DNA of 61,214 bases from Sphingomonas sanguinis NBRC 13937 (GCF_001591005.1 NZ_BCTY01000018.1:1-61214), one strand, 5' to 3'. Positions 27,868 to 36,524 are shown, counted from the stretch's first letter. The notes: a model not told the origin generated them from the sequence alone. Translations and numbers: made by a program.

Positions 27868-28905
27868 CTGACCGACGTTTCGATTCGAAAATCGCTGCTT
27901 TCCGTGTTGAAGGGTGAGCGGCTGGCGACACCCCCCATGTGGCTCATGCGACAAGCCGGACGCTATCTGCCCGAGTATCGCGAGCTGAGGGCGCAGAAGG
28001 GCGGGTTCCTGGCACTCGCCACTGATCCGGAAGCCGCGGCGGAAGTGACGTTGCAGCCGATCCGTCGCTTCGGCTTTGACGGGGCGATCCTGTTCTCGGA
28101 CATCCTGATGGTCCCCTGGGCGCTGGGCCAGGATCTGAGCTTCGGAGCGGGGGAGGGGCCGCGTCTGGCACCCGCGCTGGTCGATCATGCGCTGAATGCC
28201 CTCACACGGGCCCCTGAGCGGCTCGAGCCCGTCTATGCCACCGTGGCGCGGGTGAAGGCCCAGTTGCCGCCCCAGACCAGCTTCCTGGGCTTTGCGGGCT
28301 CTCCCTGGACGGTCGCGACCTATATGGTGGCGGGGCAGGGGTCGAAGGACCAGGGCGAGACGCGGCGTTTCGCCTATGCCGACCAGGCGGGGTTCGGGGC
28401 GATCATCGATGCGATCGTGACCATGACCATCGACTATCTGGCGGGACAGGTCGAAAACGGGGTCGAGGCGGTGCAGCTGTTCGACAGCTGGGCGGGCTCG
28501 CTGTCGCCAGCGCAGTTCGAGCGCTGGGTGATCGCGCCCAATGCCGCCATCGTTCAGGGTTTCCGGGCGCGCTGTCCGGGCGTGCCGGTGATCGGCTTCC
28601 CCAAGGGCGCCGGGGGCAAGCTGCCCGCCTATGCGCGGGAGACGGGCGTGGACGCGGTCGGGCTGGACGAGACGGTCGATCCGGTCTGGGCCGATACCTC
28701 TCTGCCCGAAGGTCTGCCGGTGCAGGGCAATCTCGATCCGCTAGCGCTGATCGCCGGCGGCGAGGCGCTGGACGGCGCGGTGGATCGCATCCTGGCGGCC
28801 TTTGCCGAGCGGCCGCATATCTTCAACCTGGGCCATGGCATCCTGCCCGACACCCCGCTCGCGCATGTCGAGCGGCTGATCGCCCGTGTGAGGAACAACC
28901 GATGA
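27868..28905 (+). CDS. hemE: Uroporphyrinogen decarboxylase, probable CTG start
   Basis: HemE decarboxylates the four acetate groups of uroporphyrinogen III to give coproporphyrinogen III. The signatures RQAGRYLPEYRELR and GFAGSPWTVATYM are present. From GTG 27904 the protein would begin inside the first helix (VLKGER). Homology seems to continue upstream: LTDVSIRKSLLSVL lines up residue for residue with the start of E. coli HemE (MTELKNDRYLRAL). No ATG, GTG or TTG occurs between the in-frame stop at 27850 and 27904, while AAGGGGGG lies 4 nt before CTG 27868. I therefore place the start at CTG (345 residues); GTG 27904 is the alternative. It overlaps hemJ by ATGA. Confidence 0.85.
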   Translation: MTDVSIRKSLLSVLKGERLATPPMWLMRQAGRYLPEYRELRAQKGGFLALATDPEAAAEVTLQPIRRFGFDGAILFSDILMVPWALGQDLSFGAGEGPRLAPALVDHALNALTRAPERLEPVYATVARVKAQLPPQTSFLGFAGSPWTVATYMVAGQGSKDQGETRRFAYADQAGFGAIIDAIVTMTIDYLAGQVENGVEAVQLFDSWAGSLSPAQFERWVIAPNAAIVQGFRARCPGVPVIGFPKGAGGKLPAYARETGVDAVGLDETVDPVWADTSLPEGLPVQGNLDPLALIAGGEALDGAVDRILAAFAERPHIFNLGHGILPDTPLAHVERLIARVRNNR

Positions 28906-29363
28906 TCGGACTATTGGGGGCCGCCTATGAATGGGTGAAGGCGGCGCATATCATCTTCGTGATCTTCTGGATGGCCGGGCTGTTCATGATGCCGCGCTAT
29001 CTGGTCTATCATCAGGAGGCACTGGTCGCGGGCGATGCGACGGACGCCGCGCGCTGGGTCGAGCGCGAGGGCAAGCTGCGCTCGATCATCCTGACACCCG
29101 CGATGATCGCGGTGTGGGTGCTGGGGTTGCTGCTGGCGGGCTCGCTCGGGCTGTTCTCGGGGGTGCCCGGGTTGGGCTGGCTGCACGCCAAGCTGGCCTT
29201 CGTGCTGCTGCTCAGCGGCTATCATGGCTGGATGGTCGGCTATGCGAAGAAGCTGGCGCGGGGTGAGATGAAGCTGACCGGCAAGCAGTTGCGCATGATC
29301 AACGAAGTCCCCGCGCTGGCCGCGACGGTGATCGTCGTGCTGGTGGTGATCAAGCCGTTCTGA
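28902..29363 (+). CDS. hemJ: Protoporphyrinogen IX oxidase HemJ
   Basis: A 153-residue membrane protein with four predicted helices (for example AHIIFVIFWMAGLFMMPRYLVYH, shown here only by its ends at residues 15 and 37, and AKLAFVLLLSGYHGWMVGY). Conserved His residues lie in the first and third helices. HemJ converts protoporphyrinogen IX to protoporphyrin IX, probably passing electrons to the quinone pool. It follows hemE with a 4-nt ATGA overlap, as in other Alphaproteobacteria, so two haem steps are coupled. Confidence 0.92.
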   Translation: MIGLLGAAYEWVKAAHIIFVIFWMAGLFMMPRYLVYHQEALVAGDATDAARWVEREGKLRSIILTPAMIAVWVLGLLLAGSLGLFSGVPGLGWLHAKLAFVLLLSGYHGWMVGYAKKLARGEMKLTGKQLRMINEVPALAATVIVVLVVIKPF

Positions 29364-29380
29364 CCCCTTATCCCTTCTTT

Positions 29381-29484
29381 CTCCCCTCCCGCAGGCGGGA
29401 GGGGTTGGGGGAGGGGAAAGCCACAGGCAATAGTCTCGGTGAGACTCCTTGCCCTCCCCCATCTCCTCCCGTCTACGGGAGGGG
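29381..29484. repeat. Intergenic inverted-repeat element, family A
   Basis: Flanking CCCTCCCGCAGGCGGGAGGGG and CTCCCGTCTACGGGAGGGG arms surround GTCTCGGTGAGACT (29433-29446). The reverse complement of its right part matches the left part of the element at 8191-8294 over about 50 bp. It lies 17 nt after the hemJ stop. Confidence 0.85.
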
Positions 29485-29516
29485 CGTGAGTCTCATGGGG
29501 CGTTGGGTATTCCCCA

Positions 29517-29545
29517 TTGACTTGGGGTTCCCCGAATCCTAACTC
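29517..29545 (+). promoter_or_regulatory. Possible rho promoter
   Basis: TTGACT at 29517 and TAACTC at 29540 are 17 nt apart, with a GGGGTTCCCC dyad in the spacer. A leader of about 100 nt would remain before the rho ATG. The -10 match is weak. Confidence 0.3.
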
Positions 29546-29650
29546 GCAAGATGTACGGCGCGGTCCTCGCGTCGGGTACGCTTCCTTATCGACAGCCTCG
29601 TTTCGCCGCGATCCTCGCCGACCGACGCCCTCCGACCATCCGGACCGATC

Positions 29651-30907
29651 ATGCATCTGAAAGACCTCAAGAAGAAAACCCCCGCCGACCTCGTGCAGCT
29701 GGCCGAGGAATTGGGGGTCGAGAGCGCGTCCACGCTGCGCAAGCAGGACCTGCTGTTCGCCATCCTGAAGGAGCAGGCGGAGAAGGGCGACCAGATCATG
29801 GGTCTCGGCACGATCGAGGTGCTGCCCGACGGTTTCGGCTTCCTGCGCTCGCCGGAAGCCAATTACCTCGCTGGTCCGGACGATATCTATGTCTCGCCCA
29901 ACCAGGTGCGCAAGCACGGCTTGCGCACCGGCGATACGGTCGAAGGTGAGATCCGCGCGCCCAAGGACGGCGAGCGCTATTTCGCGCTGACCAAGCTGAC
30001 CAGCGTCAATTTCGACGATCCGGAAGCGGTCCGCCACCGCGTCAATTTCGACAATCTGACGCCGCTCTATCCCGAGCAGAAGCTGATCCTCGACCCCGCC
30101 GACCCGACCCAGAAGGACAAGTCGGCGCGCGTCATTGATATCGTCTCGCCGCAGGGCAAGGGCCAGCGCACGCTGATCGTGGCACCGCCGCGTGTGGGTA
30201 AGACGGTGATGTTGCAGAACATCGCCAAGGCGATCACCGACAACCACCCCGAAGTCTTCCTGATCGTCCTCCTCATCGACGAGCGTCCGGAAGAAGTCAC
30301 CGACATGCAGCGCTCGGTGCGTGGCGAGGTCGTCTCCTCGACCTTCGACGAACCCGCGCAGCGCCACGTCCAGGTCGCCGAGATGGTGATCGAAAAGGCC
30401 AAGCGCCTGGTCGAGCATAAGAAGGATGTCGTCATCCTGCTCGACTCGATCACCCGTCTGGGCCGCGCTTACAACACGGTCGTGCCGTCCTCGGGCAAGG
30501 TGCTGACCGGCGGTGTCGACGCCAATGCGCTCCAGCGGCCCAAGCGCTTCTTCGGTGCGGCGCGCAACATCGAGGAGGGCGGTTCGCTCTCGATCATCGC
30601 CACCGCGCTGATCGATACGGGCAGCCGCATGGACGAAGTGATCTTCGAAGAGTTCAAGGGCACCGGCAACTCCGAAATCGTCCTCGATCGCAAGGTCGCC
30701 GACAAGCGCATCTTCCCGGCGATGGACGTCGGCAAGTCGGGCACACGCAAGGAAGAGCTGCTGGTCGAGAAGGACAAGCTGTCGAAGATGTGGGTGCTGC
30801 GCCGCATCCTCATGCAGATGGGCACGATCGACTCGATGGAGTTCCTGCTCGACAAGATGAAGAACTCGAAGACCAACGAGGATTTCTTCGACTCGATGAA
30901 CCAGTAA
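29651..30907 (+). CDS. rho: Transcription termination factor Rho
   Basis: A 418-residue Rho. The N-terminal Rho_N helix bundle ([20 protein letters not shown]) is followed by the cold-shock-like RNA-binding domain ([13 protein letters not shown], about 60-120) and the RecA-like ATPase with P-loop PPRVGKTVM near residue 180. The Q-loop and R-loop region near 280-290 is intact ([20 protein letters not shown]). It terminates untranslated transcripts as a hexamer. A strong hairpin terminator follows. Length is the common bacterial one, without insertions. Confidence 0.97.
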   Translation: MHLKDLKKKTPADLVQLAEELGVESASTLRKQDLLFAILKEQAEKGDQIMGLGTIEVLPDGFGFLRSPEANYLAGPDDIYVSPNQVRKHGLRTGDTVEGEIRAPKDGERYFALTKLTSVNFDDPEAVRHRVNFDNLTPLYPEQKLILDPADPTQKDKSARVIDIVSPQGKGQRTLIVAPPRVGKTVMLQNIAKAITDNHPEVFLIVLLIDERPEEVTDMQRSVRGEVVSSTFDEPAQRHVQVAEMVIEKAKRLVEHKKDVVILLDSITRLGRAYNTVVPSSGKVLTGGVDANALQRPKRFFGAARNIEEGGSLSIIATALIDTGSRMDEVIFEEFKGTGNSEIVLDRKVADKRIFPAMDVGKSGTRKEELLVEKDKLSKMWVLRRILMQMGTIDSMEFLLDKMKNSKTNEDFFDSMNQ

Positions 30908-30947
30908 GGGCGGGCAGGGGGCTCGGGCCCCCGACGCTACGGTTTGA

Positions 30948-30990
30948 TGGGTTCGCCGGCGGCAAACAGGCCCGCTGGCGAACCCATTTT
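30948..30990 (+). terminator. Terminator after rho
   Basis: A 15-bp stem with one G-T wobble (arms 30948-30962 and 30972-30986) is followed by TTTTCGTTTT. It lies 41 nt after the rho stop. Confidence 0.85.
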
Positions 30991-31056
30991 CGTTTTGGGG
31001 CGTTAGCAGGCCCGATCCCACCCCCTTTCGGGATCGTGCCGGTCCAAGCACGGCAC

Positions 31057-31088
31057 GGCCGCGTCGTTGCTTAACACGCGACGCGGCC
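31057..31088. repeat. Inverted repeat between rho and bamE
   Basis: GGCCGCGTCG and CGACGCGGCC form a perfect 10-bp inverted repeat around a 12-nt loop. It lacks a T-run on either strand. It may be a weak terminator or binding site between the convergent genes. Confidence 0.45.
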
Positions 31089-31165
31089 AAACGGGGTCTT
31101 TCTATCGTTAATGTCCATGGCCTTTCCCGCTCGGCGGGGCTCGGCGATGGGGAAGGGATCAGCCC

Positions 31166-31654
31166 TTACGGTCGGGTGCGTCCGCCGCCGCCCTGGCCGG
31201 GTGCGCCACCGGCGCCGGGGGCACCCACCGCGCCGATATTGCCGAACAGATCTTGGAAGAAGCCGCGCTGGCGGCCCAGGGTCGGCGTCGTCTTGCCATA
31301 GGGCGAGATGTCGGCGACCTGATCCAGACCGGCACGACGGATCGTCGTGACGTTGCCCGCCTGGTCGAAGCTGATCTGCAGCGTGATCTGCGACGAAGGC
31401 TGGGGCAGGGTGTAGCCCAGGTTGCGGCTGTCCCGCGCGACATAATACCAGTCGCCGCCGTTGAACTGGCTGGTGATCGTCGGCGTGCCCAGCGTCTGGA
31501 GCACCGACTGGCGGTTGTCGACGCCCGGCTGGATCGAGTTGACGAGATCGACATCGACCACATAACCCTGATGCGACCGCAGGGGCGTACAGGCGGACGC
31601 GGCCAGGGCCATCGCCAGGCCGAGCCCGAGGGCACGGGTGGTAGGAACGCTCAT
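31166..31654 (-). CDS. bamE: Outer membrane assembly lipoprotein BamE
   Basis: A 162-residue lipoprotein of the SmpA/OmlA family, part of the BAM complex that inserts beta-barrel proteins into the outer membrane. The lipobox is LAASAC with Cys near residue 22. The BamE fold follows (DLVNSIQPGVDNRQSVLQTLG, then GGDWYYVARDSRNLGY). Residues about 140-162 are a Gly/Pro-rich tail not found in E. coli BamE. Three ATG codons lie in a row (31660, 31657, 31654); GGAG abuts the first, so the third has the best spacing. It is divergent from the cytochrome bc1 chaperone gene. Confidence 0.9.
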   Translation of the reverse strand: MSVPTTRALGLGLAMALAASACTPLRSHQGYVVDVDLVNSIQPGVDNRQSVLQTLGTPTITSQFNGGDWYYVARDSRNLGYTLPQPSSQITLQISFDQAGNVTTIRRAGLDQVADISPYGKTTPTLGRQRGFFQDLFGNIGAVGAPGAGGAPGQGGGGRTRP

Positions 31655-31802
31655 CATCATCTCCGGGCCGGGATCGCGGCCGCACAGGCGGGTATACAGG
31701 CGGTCGATCCGCTCGACCGTCACCCCCTCGATATGCCAAGGGAAAGGCGCACACAAGCAATTCGCGCTGGCATTGGTCGCGCGGGGAGAGAGGGAGGGGC
31801 GC

Positions 31803-32336
31803 ATGGCCTTGGGCTGGCTGAAACAGGGTATCGCGCGCTATTTCGGTCGCGACGGGAACGAGGCGCTGCCGCTCTACAATGCGGTGGTGCTGCGCGCGCG
31901 CGAACCGCACTGGTATCTGGACGGCGCGGTGCCCGATACGGTCGATGGCCGGTTCGACATGATCGCTGCCGTGCTGTCGCTGGTCCTGATCCGATTGGAG
32001 GCCGAAGACGCGGGCGCTGGCCCAGCGGCGCGCATCACCGAACGCTTCGTCACCGACATGGATGGGCAGCTGCGCGAACTGGGCATCGGCGACATCGTGG
32101 TCGGCAAGCATATCGGCCGGATGATGGCGATGCTGGGCGGTCGCCTGACCGCCTATCGCGAGGGACTGGCCGGGGATGACGCCAGTTTCGACGCGGCCCT
32201 GGTCCGCAACCTCTATCGCGGCGAGGCGCCGGACGCGCCGAATGCGGTTTCCCATGTTCGCGGCGCGCTTCGCACCCTACATGAGCGGCTGGCGGACGTT
32301 TCGCTCGCCCGCCTCACCCTTGGAGAATTGCCGTGA
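31803..32336 (+). CDS. Ubiquinol-cytochrome c chaperone (CBP3/UQCC1 family)
   Basis: A 177-residue member of the Ubiq_cyt_C_chap family, which in mitochondria and Alphaproteobacteria helps assemble cytochrome b of complex III. Typical segments are NAVVLRAREPHWYLDG (about 26-41), GRFDMIAAVLSLVLIRLE and MDGQLRELGIGDIVVGKHIG. GGGAGGGG lies 3 nt before the ATG at 31803; the longer frame upstream overlaps the bamE leader and is not used. It overlaps the DUF177 gene by GTGA. Which cytochrome complex it serves is inferred from family. Confidence 0.88.
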   Translation: MALGWLKQGIARYFGRDGNEALPLYNAVVLRAREPHWYLDGAVPDTVDGRFDMIAAVLSLVLIRLEAEDAGAGPAARITERFVTDMDGQLRELGIGDIVVGKHIGRMMAMLGGRLTAYREGLAGDDASFDAALVRNLYRGEAPDAPNAVSHVRGALRTLHERLADVSLARLTLGELP

Positions 32337-32860
32337 CCCCCGAATGGAGCCGCCCCGAAAAGATCGACACGATCGGCGAGCGCGAAAAGCCGGTGTCGAT
32401 CGACACCACCCCCGACGAACGCCGGGCGCTGGCGAGACGGTTCGGGTTGCTTTCGGTGGACGCGCTGTCGGCGGAACTGGTCGTGCGGCGCGATGCGGCG
32501 GGTATCCTGGTCACCGGCAAAGTGCGCGGGTCGGTGGTCCAGCCCTGTTCGGTGACCGGCGATCCCGTGCCCGCCAAGGTCGACGAGCCGGTCGCGTTGC
32601 GCTTTGTCGAACCCTCTACTCATGGCGGCGACGAGGAAATCGAGCTGTCCGAGGATTCGCTCGACACGATCGAGATCGAGGGCGGCACGATCGACCTAGG
32701 CGAAGCGGCAGCCGAAACCATGGCCCTGTCGCTCGATCCCTTCCCGCGCAGCCCGAACGCGGCGACGGTGTTGAAGGAAGCGGGGGTTATCAGCGAGGAC
32801 GAGGCTCGCCCGCTCGGCGCACTGGCTGGGCTGAAGGCGAAGCTGGAAGGCAAGGGATAA
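32333..32860 (+). CDS. YceD/DUF177 family protein
   Basis: A 175-residue DUF177 protein. The central VRGSVVQPCSVTGDPVPAKV and the C-terminal acidic stretch ending in DPFPRSPNA are characteristic. Family members have been linked to 23S rRNA accumulation and are usually followed by rpmF and plsX. Here the next genes are sixA and a helicase on the other strand, so the usual partners are missing from this place. The GTG start overlaps the chaperone stop by 4 nt. Confidence 0.85.
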   Translation: MTPEWSRPEKIDTIGEREKPVSIDTTPDERRALARRFGLLSVDALSAELVVRRDAAGILVTGKVRGSVVQPCSVTGDPVPAKVDEPVALRFVEPSTHGGDEEIELSEDSLDTIEIEGGTIDLGEAAAETMALSLDPFPRSPNAATVLKEAGVISEDEARPLGALAGLKAKLEGKG

Positions 32861-32926
32861 GCGCCATCCTTTTCTTCATTCCTTCCCTGCAAGGGGAGGA
32901 ATAGGATGTGGGCAATCGGCAGGGCT

Positions 32927-33460
32927 TCACGGAGCATCCGGCCCCAGCGTCGGGTCGAGATCGCGCGGCCGGATGAACGCCACCAGCGTCGCGCTATGCG
33001 ACCGTGCCTCGGTCCAGGCCGCGATGGGCAGCGTCATTTGCGCTACCGTCGCGGTCGGATATTTGTCCTCCACTCGCTCACGCAGCTCGCCGTCCAGGGT
33101 CAGGTCGAGGACCAGATCCTCCAGCCCCGGATTATGCCCAACCATCAACACATGCTCTGCGGTATCGGGCAGCGCATGGACCTGATCGAGCAGGCTGGCG
33201 GCGGAGGCGAGATACAGCGCCTTGTCCCATACCGGCTCCAGTCGGCGGCCGTAACCGCCCCATACTTCGTCCAATGTTTCCATCACCCGGATAGCGGGGG
33301 AGGCGAGGATATGGTCGAACGCGAACGCCAGCGATTTTAGCTCCCGCCCGATCATCGCCGCGGCGCGCCGCCCCTTGGCGTTGAGCGGCCGGTCGAAGTC
33401 ACGCGCGACCGGATCGTCCCAACTTGATTTGGCATGGCGAAGGAGCGTCAGCGTCTTCAT
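32927..33460 (-). CDS. SixA-type histidine phosphatase
   Basis: A 177-residue phosphohistidine phosphatase of the histidine phosphatase superfamily. The phospho-acceptor His is in LLRHAKSSWDD (residue 8), and the second His in MVGHNPGLEDL near residue 105. SixA in E. coli dephosphorylates the PTS carrier NPr, so a link to PtsN of this window is possible but speculative. It overlaps the helicase stop or start by ATGA on the minus strand and follows it in one transcription unit. Confidence 0.88.
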   Translation of the reverse strand: MKTLTLLRHAKSSWDDPVARDFDRPLNAKGRRAAAMIGRELKSLAFAFDHILASPAIRVMETLDEVWGGYGRRLEPVWDKALYLASAASLLDQVHALPDTAEHVLMVGHNPGLEDLVLDLTLDGELRERVEDKYPTATVAQMTLPIAAWTEARSHSATLVAFIRPRDLDPTLGPDAP

Positions 33461-36198
33461 CGGATCGAAGTCTCCGGGGCGGCGGCTGGCAGGATGTCGC
33501 TCCCTCCATGCCCGATCCCCGCGTCGGAGGAAAGCCGCCCCGCCACCCGCGCGACGGCTTCGTCGAGTGTCACCCGTGAAATCGCGACACCGGGCGGAAA
33601 GGCGTCGAGCAGCCGAGACGGCATGGCAGCGGACAGCAGGACGAAGGCGCCGCGATCGTCGGCGCGCCGGATCAGTCGCCCGAACGCCTGGGCCAGCCGC
33701 GCGCGGACGATACGGTCGTCATAGGCGCTGCCGCCCCCCGCCAGCTTGCGCGCGGCGTGTAGCACGGTGGGCTTGGGCCAAGGCACACCCTCCATCACCA
33801 CCAGCCGGAGGGACGAGCCCGGTACGTCCACTCCGTCGCGCAACGCATCGGTGCCGAGCAGCGAGGCGGAGGGATCGTCGCGAAAGATATCCACCAGCGT
33901 GCCGGTGTCGATCGGATCGACATGCTGTGCGTGCAGCGCCAGCCCGTCGCGCGCCAGCCGGTCGGCGATCCGGCCATGCACCCCGCGCAACCGGCGGATC
34001 GCGGTGAAGAGCCCCAGCGTCCCGCCCTTCGCCGCCGCGATCAGCCGGGCATAGGCATTGGCAAGTTGCGGAATGTCGCCACGCTTCACATCGGTGACGA
34101 TCAGCACTTCCGCGCGCGTCGGATAATCGAACGGGCTCTCCGCGACGAAATGGGCGGGACCACGCGCCAGATGCGGCGCGCCCGTCCGCGCCTCCGCCAC
34201 GTCCCAATCTCCCCCGGCCCGCAAGGTCGCCGAGGTAACGAGCGCCCCATGCGCAGGCTTCAGCACGATCTCGGCAAAGGGGCGGGTGGGGTCGAGCCAG
34301 TGGCGATGCAGGCCGATATCATATTCGCGCCCCTCGACCCGATCGACCGCGAGCCAATCGACGAAATCGGGATCGACCGGCCCACCGATCCGCGCGAGCA
34401 GCGACAGCCAGGCGGCGACCGTTTCCGCGCGCCATGCGATTGAGGCGATGGCGCCTTCCACCCGCGCGCGTGCCTGGCCGTCGAGCCAGTCGGGCGCTTC
34501 CTGCAACACCGCCTCCAACCGCTGGCCCAGCGTCACCAACGGCCGCAGCAGTGCATCGAGCGCATGGGCGGCAGGTCCGGCGGCTTCGATCAGCGCGGGG
34601 GAGGGATCGGCCAGCTCGGTCTCCAGGCCATAACCGGCATCGCCCGGTTGTTCGGCGCGGGCAAAGGCCAGGCCCCGTACCGCTGCGAGCAACGCCTCTA
34701 TCGGACCGAAGGGCTGGCCCTCCGCCAATCGCCCCAGCCAGCCTTCGCTTGCCAGCGCGTGCGCCGCCTGCACCGCATCGCCGATCGCGCGGTTACCGCC
34801 TTCGTCATAGCTGGCGACATCGGACAGCCGCGCCGCGAGGCCCCGGCGACGACCCCGTGATCCGGCTTCGGGGCCGAGTATCCAGCGGCGCAGCTCGATC
34901 GTCTCCGAACCCGTCAGCGCGGTGGCGAACATCGAGTCCGCTGCATCGAACAGATGATGGCCCTCGTCGAAGACGTAGCGGGTCGGCCGCGTCTGAGTCT
35001 CGCGGCCACGTGCGGCGTTGACCATGACCAGCGCATGGTTGGCGATGACGATATCGGCCTGCACCGACGCCCGCGCCGCATGTTCGATGAAGCATTTCCG
35101 GTAATGCGGGCAGCCCGCATAGACACACTCGCCGCGCCGGTCGGTCAGCGCGGCCGACCCGTTGCGGCGGAACAAGGTGGTCAGCCAGCCGGGCAGGTCA
35201 CCCCCGACCATGTCGCCATCGGTGGTATAGGCCGCCCAACGCGCAACCAGTTGCGCCAGCACCGCAGCGCGTCCGGCGAACCCGCCTTGCAGCGCATCCT
35301 CCAGATTGAGCAGGCACAGATAATTCTCACGGCCCTTGCGGGTGACGACACGTTCCTTGCGCAGCACGGCATCCGGGAAGATGCGCGCGGTTTCCCCGCT
35401 CAACTGGCGTTGCAGCGCCTTGGTATAGGTGGATATCCACACCGCGCCGCCCGCCCGCTCAGCCCAGAGACTGGCGGGGGCGAGATAGCCGAGCGTCTTG
35501 CCGATGCCGGTCCCCGCCTCGGCCAGCACCATGTTGGGCGTGTCGCGCACCGCGCGCGGGGCGAAGGCAGCGGTGACGGCGGCGGCATAGGCGCGCTGCC
35601 CCGGGCGTTCCTCGGCCCCGTCACCGGTCAGGCGTCGCAGCCGCTCCTCCGAGTCCTGCGGCGGCAGGTCGATCGTGCGTGGGGCGGGGCGGGGGGCGTC
35701 CTCCTCCCATTCCGGCAGAGCGCTGAACAGCCATCGCTCGTTGCGCTCGGGGCGGGTGAGGCGTGGGCCGATCAGCGGTGCCCAGGGCCAGCGGAGTCGA
35801 GCCAGGCTCTGCGCGGCGGTCCAGGCGCCTTCGCGTTCGGGCCATGCGCCGTCCGGCATGGCGAGAAGCTTTTCGGTTGCCCGAAGTAGAAAGACGGCCA
35901 CGTCCGCATCGTTTTCCGGCGGCTCCAATCCACAGGCGCGGGCGAGGCCGTGCGGCGTTGGGACGGCGAATTGGGCGGGGCGCAGAAAGGAGAAGAGTTC
36001 GAGGATGTCGAGCCCGGACAGGTCGGCATAACCCAGCCGCTGGCCGATCAACGGCGCGTTGAGCAGGATGACCGGCGTTTCGGACGCCAGACCGATCGCT
36101 TCGCCGCGCGAGACGGCACGGGTCTGCCCCCCGGTAGAAATCCACACGCCGCTATGGCTGGCATGAAGGGCGGGGTGGGGGAGTGCGGTCACTGTCAT
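33457..36198 (-). CDS. DinG/XPD-like ATP-dependent DNA helicase
   Basis: A 913-residue superfamily 2 helicase of the DinG/XPD group. The Walker A motif AGTGIGKTLGYLAPAS is near residues 229-244. Cys residues in ENYLCLLN, CVYAGCPHYRKCF (four in all) would hold the 4Fe-4S cluster, and Walker B appears as VFDEGHHLFD. Motif VI lies near the end (LAQAFGRLIRRADDRG). The N-terminal 200 residues are an extra region found in alphaproteobacterial members. It unwinds 5'-3' at forks or R-loops by analogy. It is upstream of sixA with a 4-nt overlap. Confidence 0.88.
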   Translation of the reverse strand: MTVTALPHPALHASHSGVWISTGGQTRAVSRGEAIGLASETPVILLNAPLIGQRLGYADLSGLDILELFSFLRPAQFAVPTPHGLARACGLEPPENDADVAVFLLRATEKLLAMPDGAWPEREGAWTAAQSLARLRWPWAPLIGPRLTRPERNERWLFSALPEWEEDAPRPAPRTIDLPPQDSEERLRRLTGDGAEERPGQRAYAAAVTAAFAPRAVRDTPNMVLAEAGTGIGKTLGYLAPASLWAERAGGAVWISTYTKALQRQLSGETARIFPDAVLRKERVVTRKGRENYLCLLNLEDALQGGFAGRAAVLAQLVARWAAYTTDGDMVGGDLPGWLTTLFRRNGSAALTDRRGECVYAGCPHYRKCFIEHAARASVQADIVIANHALVMVNAARGRETQTRPTRYVFDEGHHLFDAADSMFATALTGSETIELRRWILGPEAGSRGRRRGLAARLSDVASYDEGGNRAIGDAVQAAHALASEGWLGRLAEGQPFGPIEALLAAVRGLAFARAEQPGDAGYGLETELADPSPALIEAAGPAAHALDALLRPLVTLGQRLEAVLQEAPDWLDGQARARVEGAIASIAWRAETVAAWLSLLARIGGPVDPDFVDWLAVDRVEGREYDIGLHRHWLDPTRPFAEIVLKPAHGALVTSATLRAGGDWDVAEARTGAPHLARGPAHFVAESPFDYPTRAEVLIVTDVKRGDIPQLANAYARLIAAAKGGTLGLFTAIRRLRGVHGRIADRLARDGLALHAQHVDPIDTGTLVDIFRDDPSASLLGTDALRDGVDVPGSSLRLVVMEGVPWPKPTVLHAARKLAGGGSAYDDRIVRARLAQAFGRLIRRADDRGAFVLLSAAMPSRLLDAFPPGVAISRVTLDEAVARVAGRLSSDAGIGHGGSDILPAAAPETSIR

Positions 36199-36279
36199 GA
36201 TATCGGGGAGTGGGAACAGGTTGGCAACGGGGGATGGGGGAATTGAAGCGACCTATTGAGCAAATAGCTCTCGGCGATG

Positions 36280-36395
36280 CCCTCCCCAAACCCCTCCCGC
36301 CTGCGGGAGGGGCTTACCGCGTGAGGCGCGCTTGTCCTTTCAACTAGGCACTCCCCTCCCGCAGGCGGGAGGGGATGGGGGAGGGAAGGACAAGC
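36280..36395. repeat. Intergenic inverted-repeat element, family A variant
   Basis: Two outward CCCTCCCGCnnGCGGGAGGGG arms (about 36290-36313 and 36351-36374) surround a centre that differs from the other family A copies. CTTGTCC at 36331 and GGACAAG at 36388 add another inverted pair. It lies directly before a parS-like site. Confidence 0.8.
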
Positions 36396-36409
36396 AATAC
36401 CATCCTCTC

Positions 36410-36425
36410 TGTTCCACGTGGAACA
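36410..36425. promoter_or_regulatory. parS site 1 (perfect palindrome)
   Basis: TGTTCCACGTGGAACA is a perfect 16-bp palindrome matching the chromosomal parS consensus, the ParB loading site. It lies about 100 nt before lysK and 8.5 kb from the candidate oriC. A perfect DnaA box starts 9 nt after it. Confidence 0.9.
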
Positions 36426-36433
36426 ACTCACCC

Positions 36434-36442
36434 TGTGGATAA
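36434..36442 (-). promoter_or_regulatory. DnaA box next to parS site 1
   Basis: Reads TTATCCACA on the minus strand, in the lysK leader, 9 nt from the parS palindrome. Confidence 0.55.
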
Positions 36443-36524
36443 CTCTGTGCATGAGCAGCGAGCAGTCCGTGGAAATCGCAAAATGCATTGTGCATCACGC
36501 CCTGTCTTGCCACATGGCAACCCT

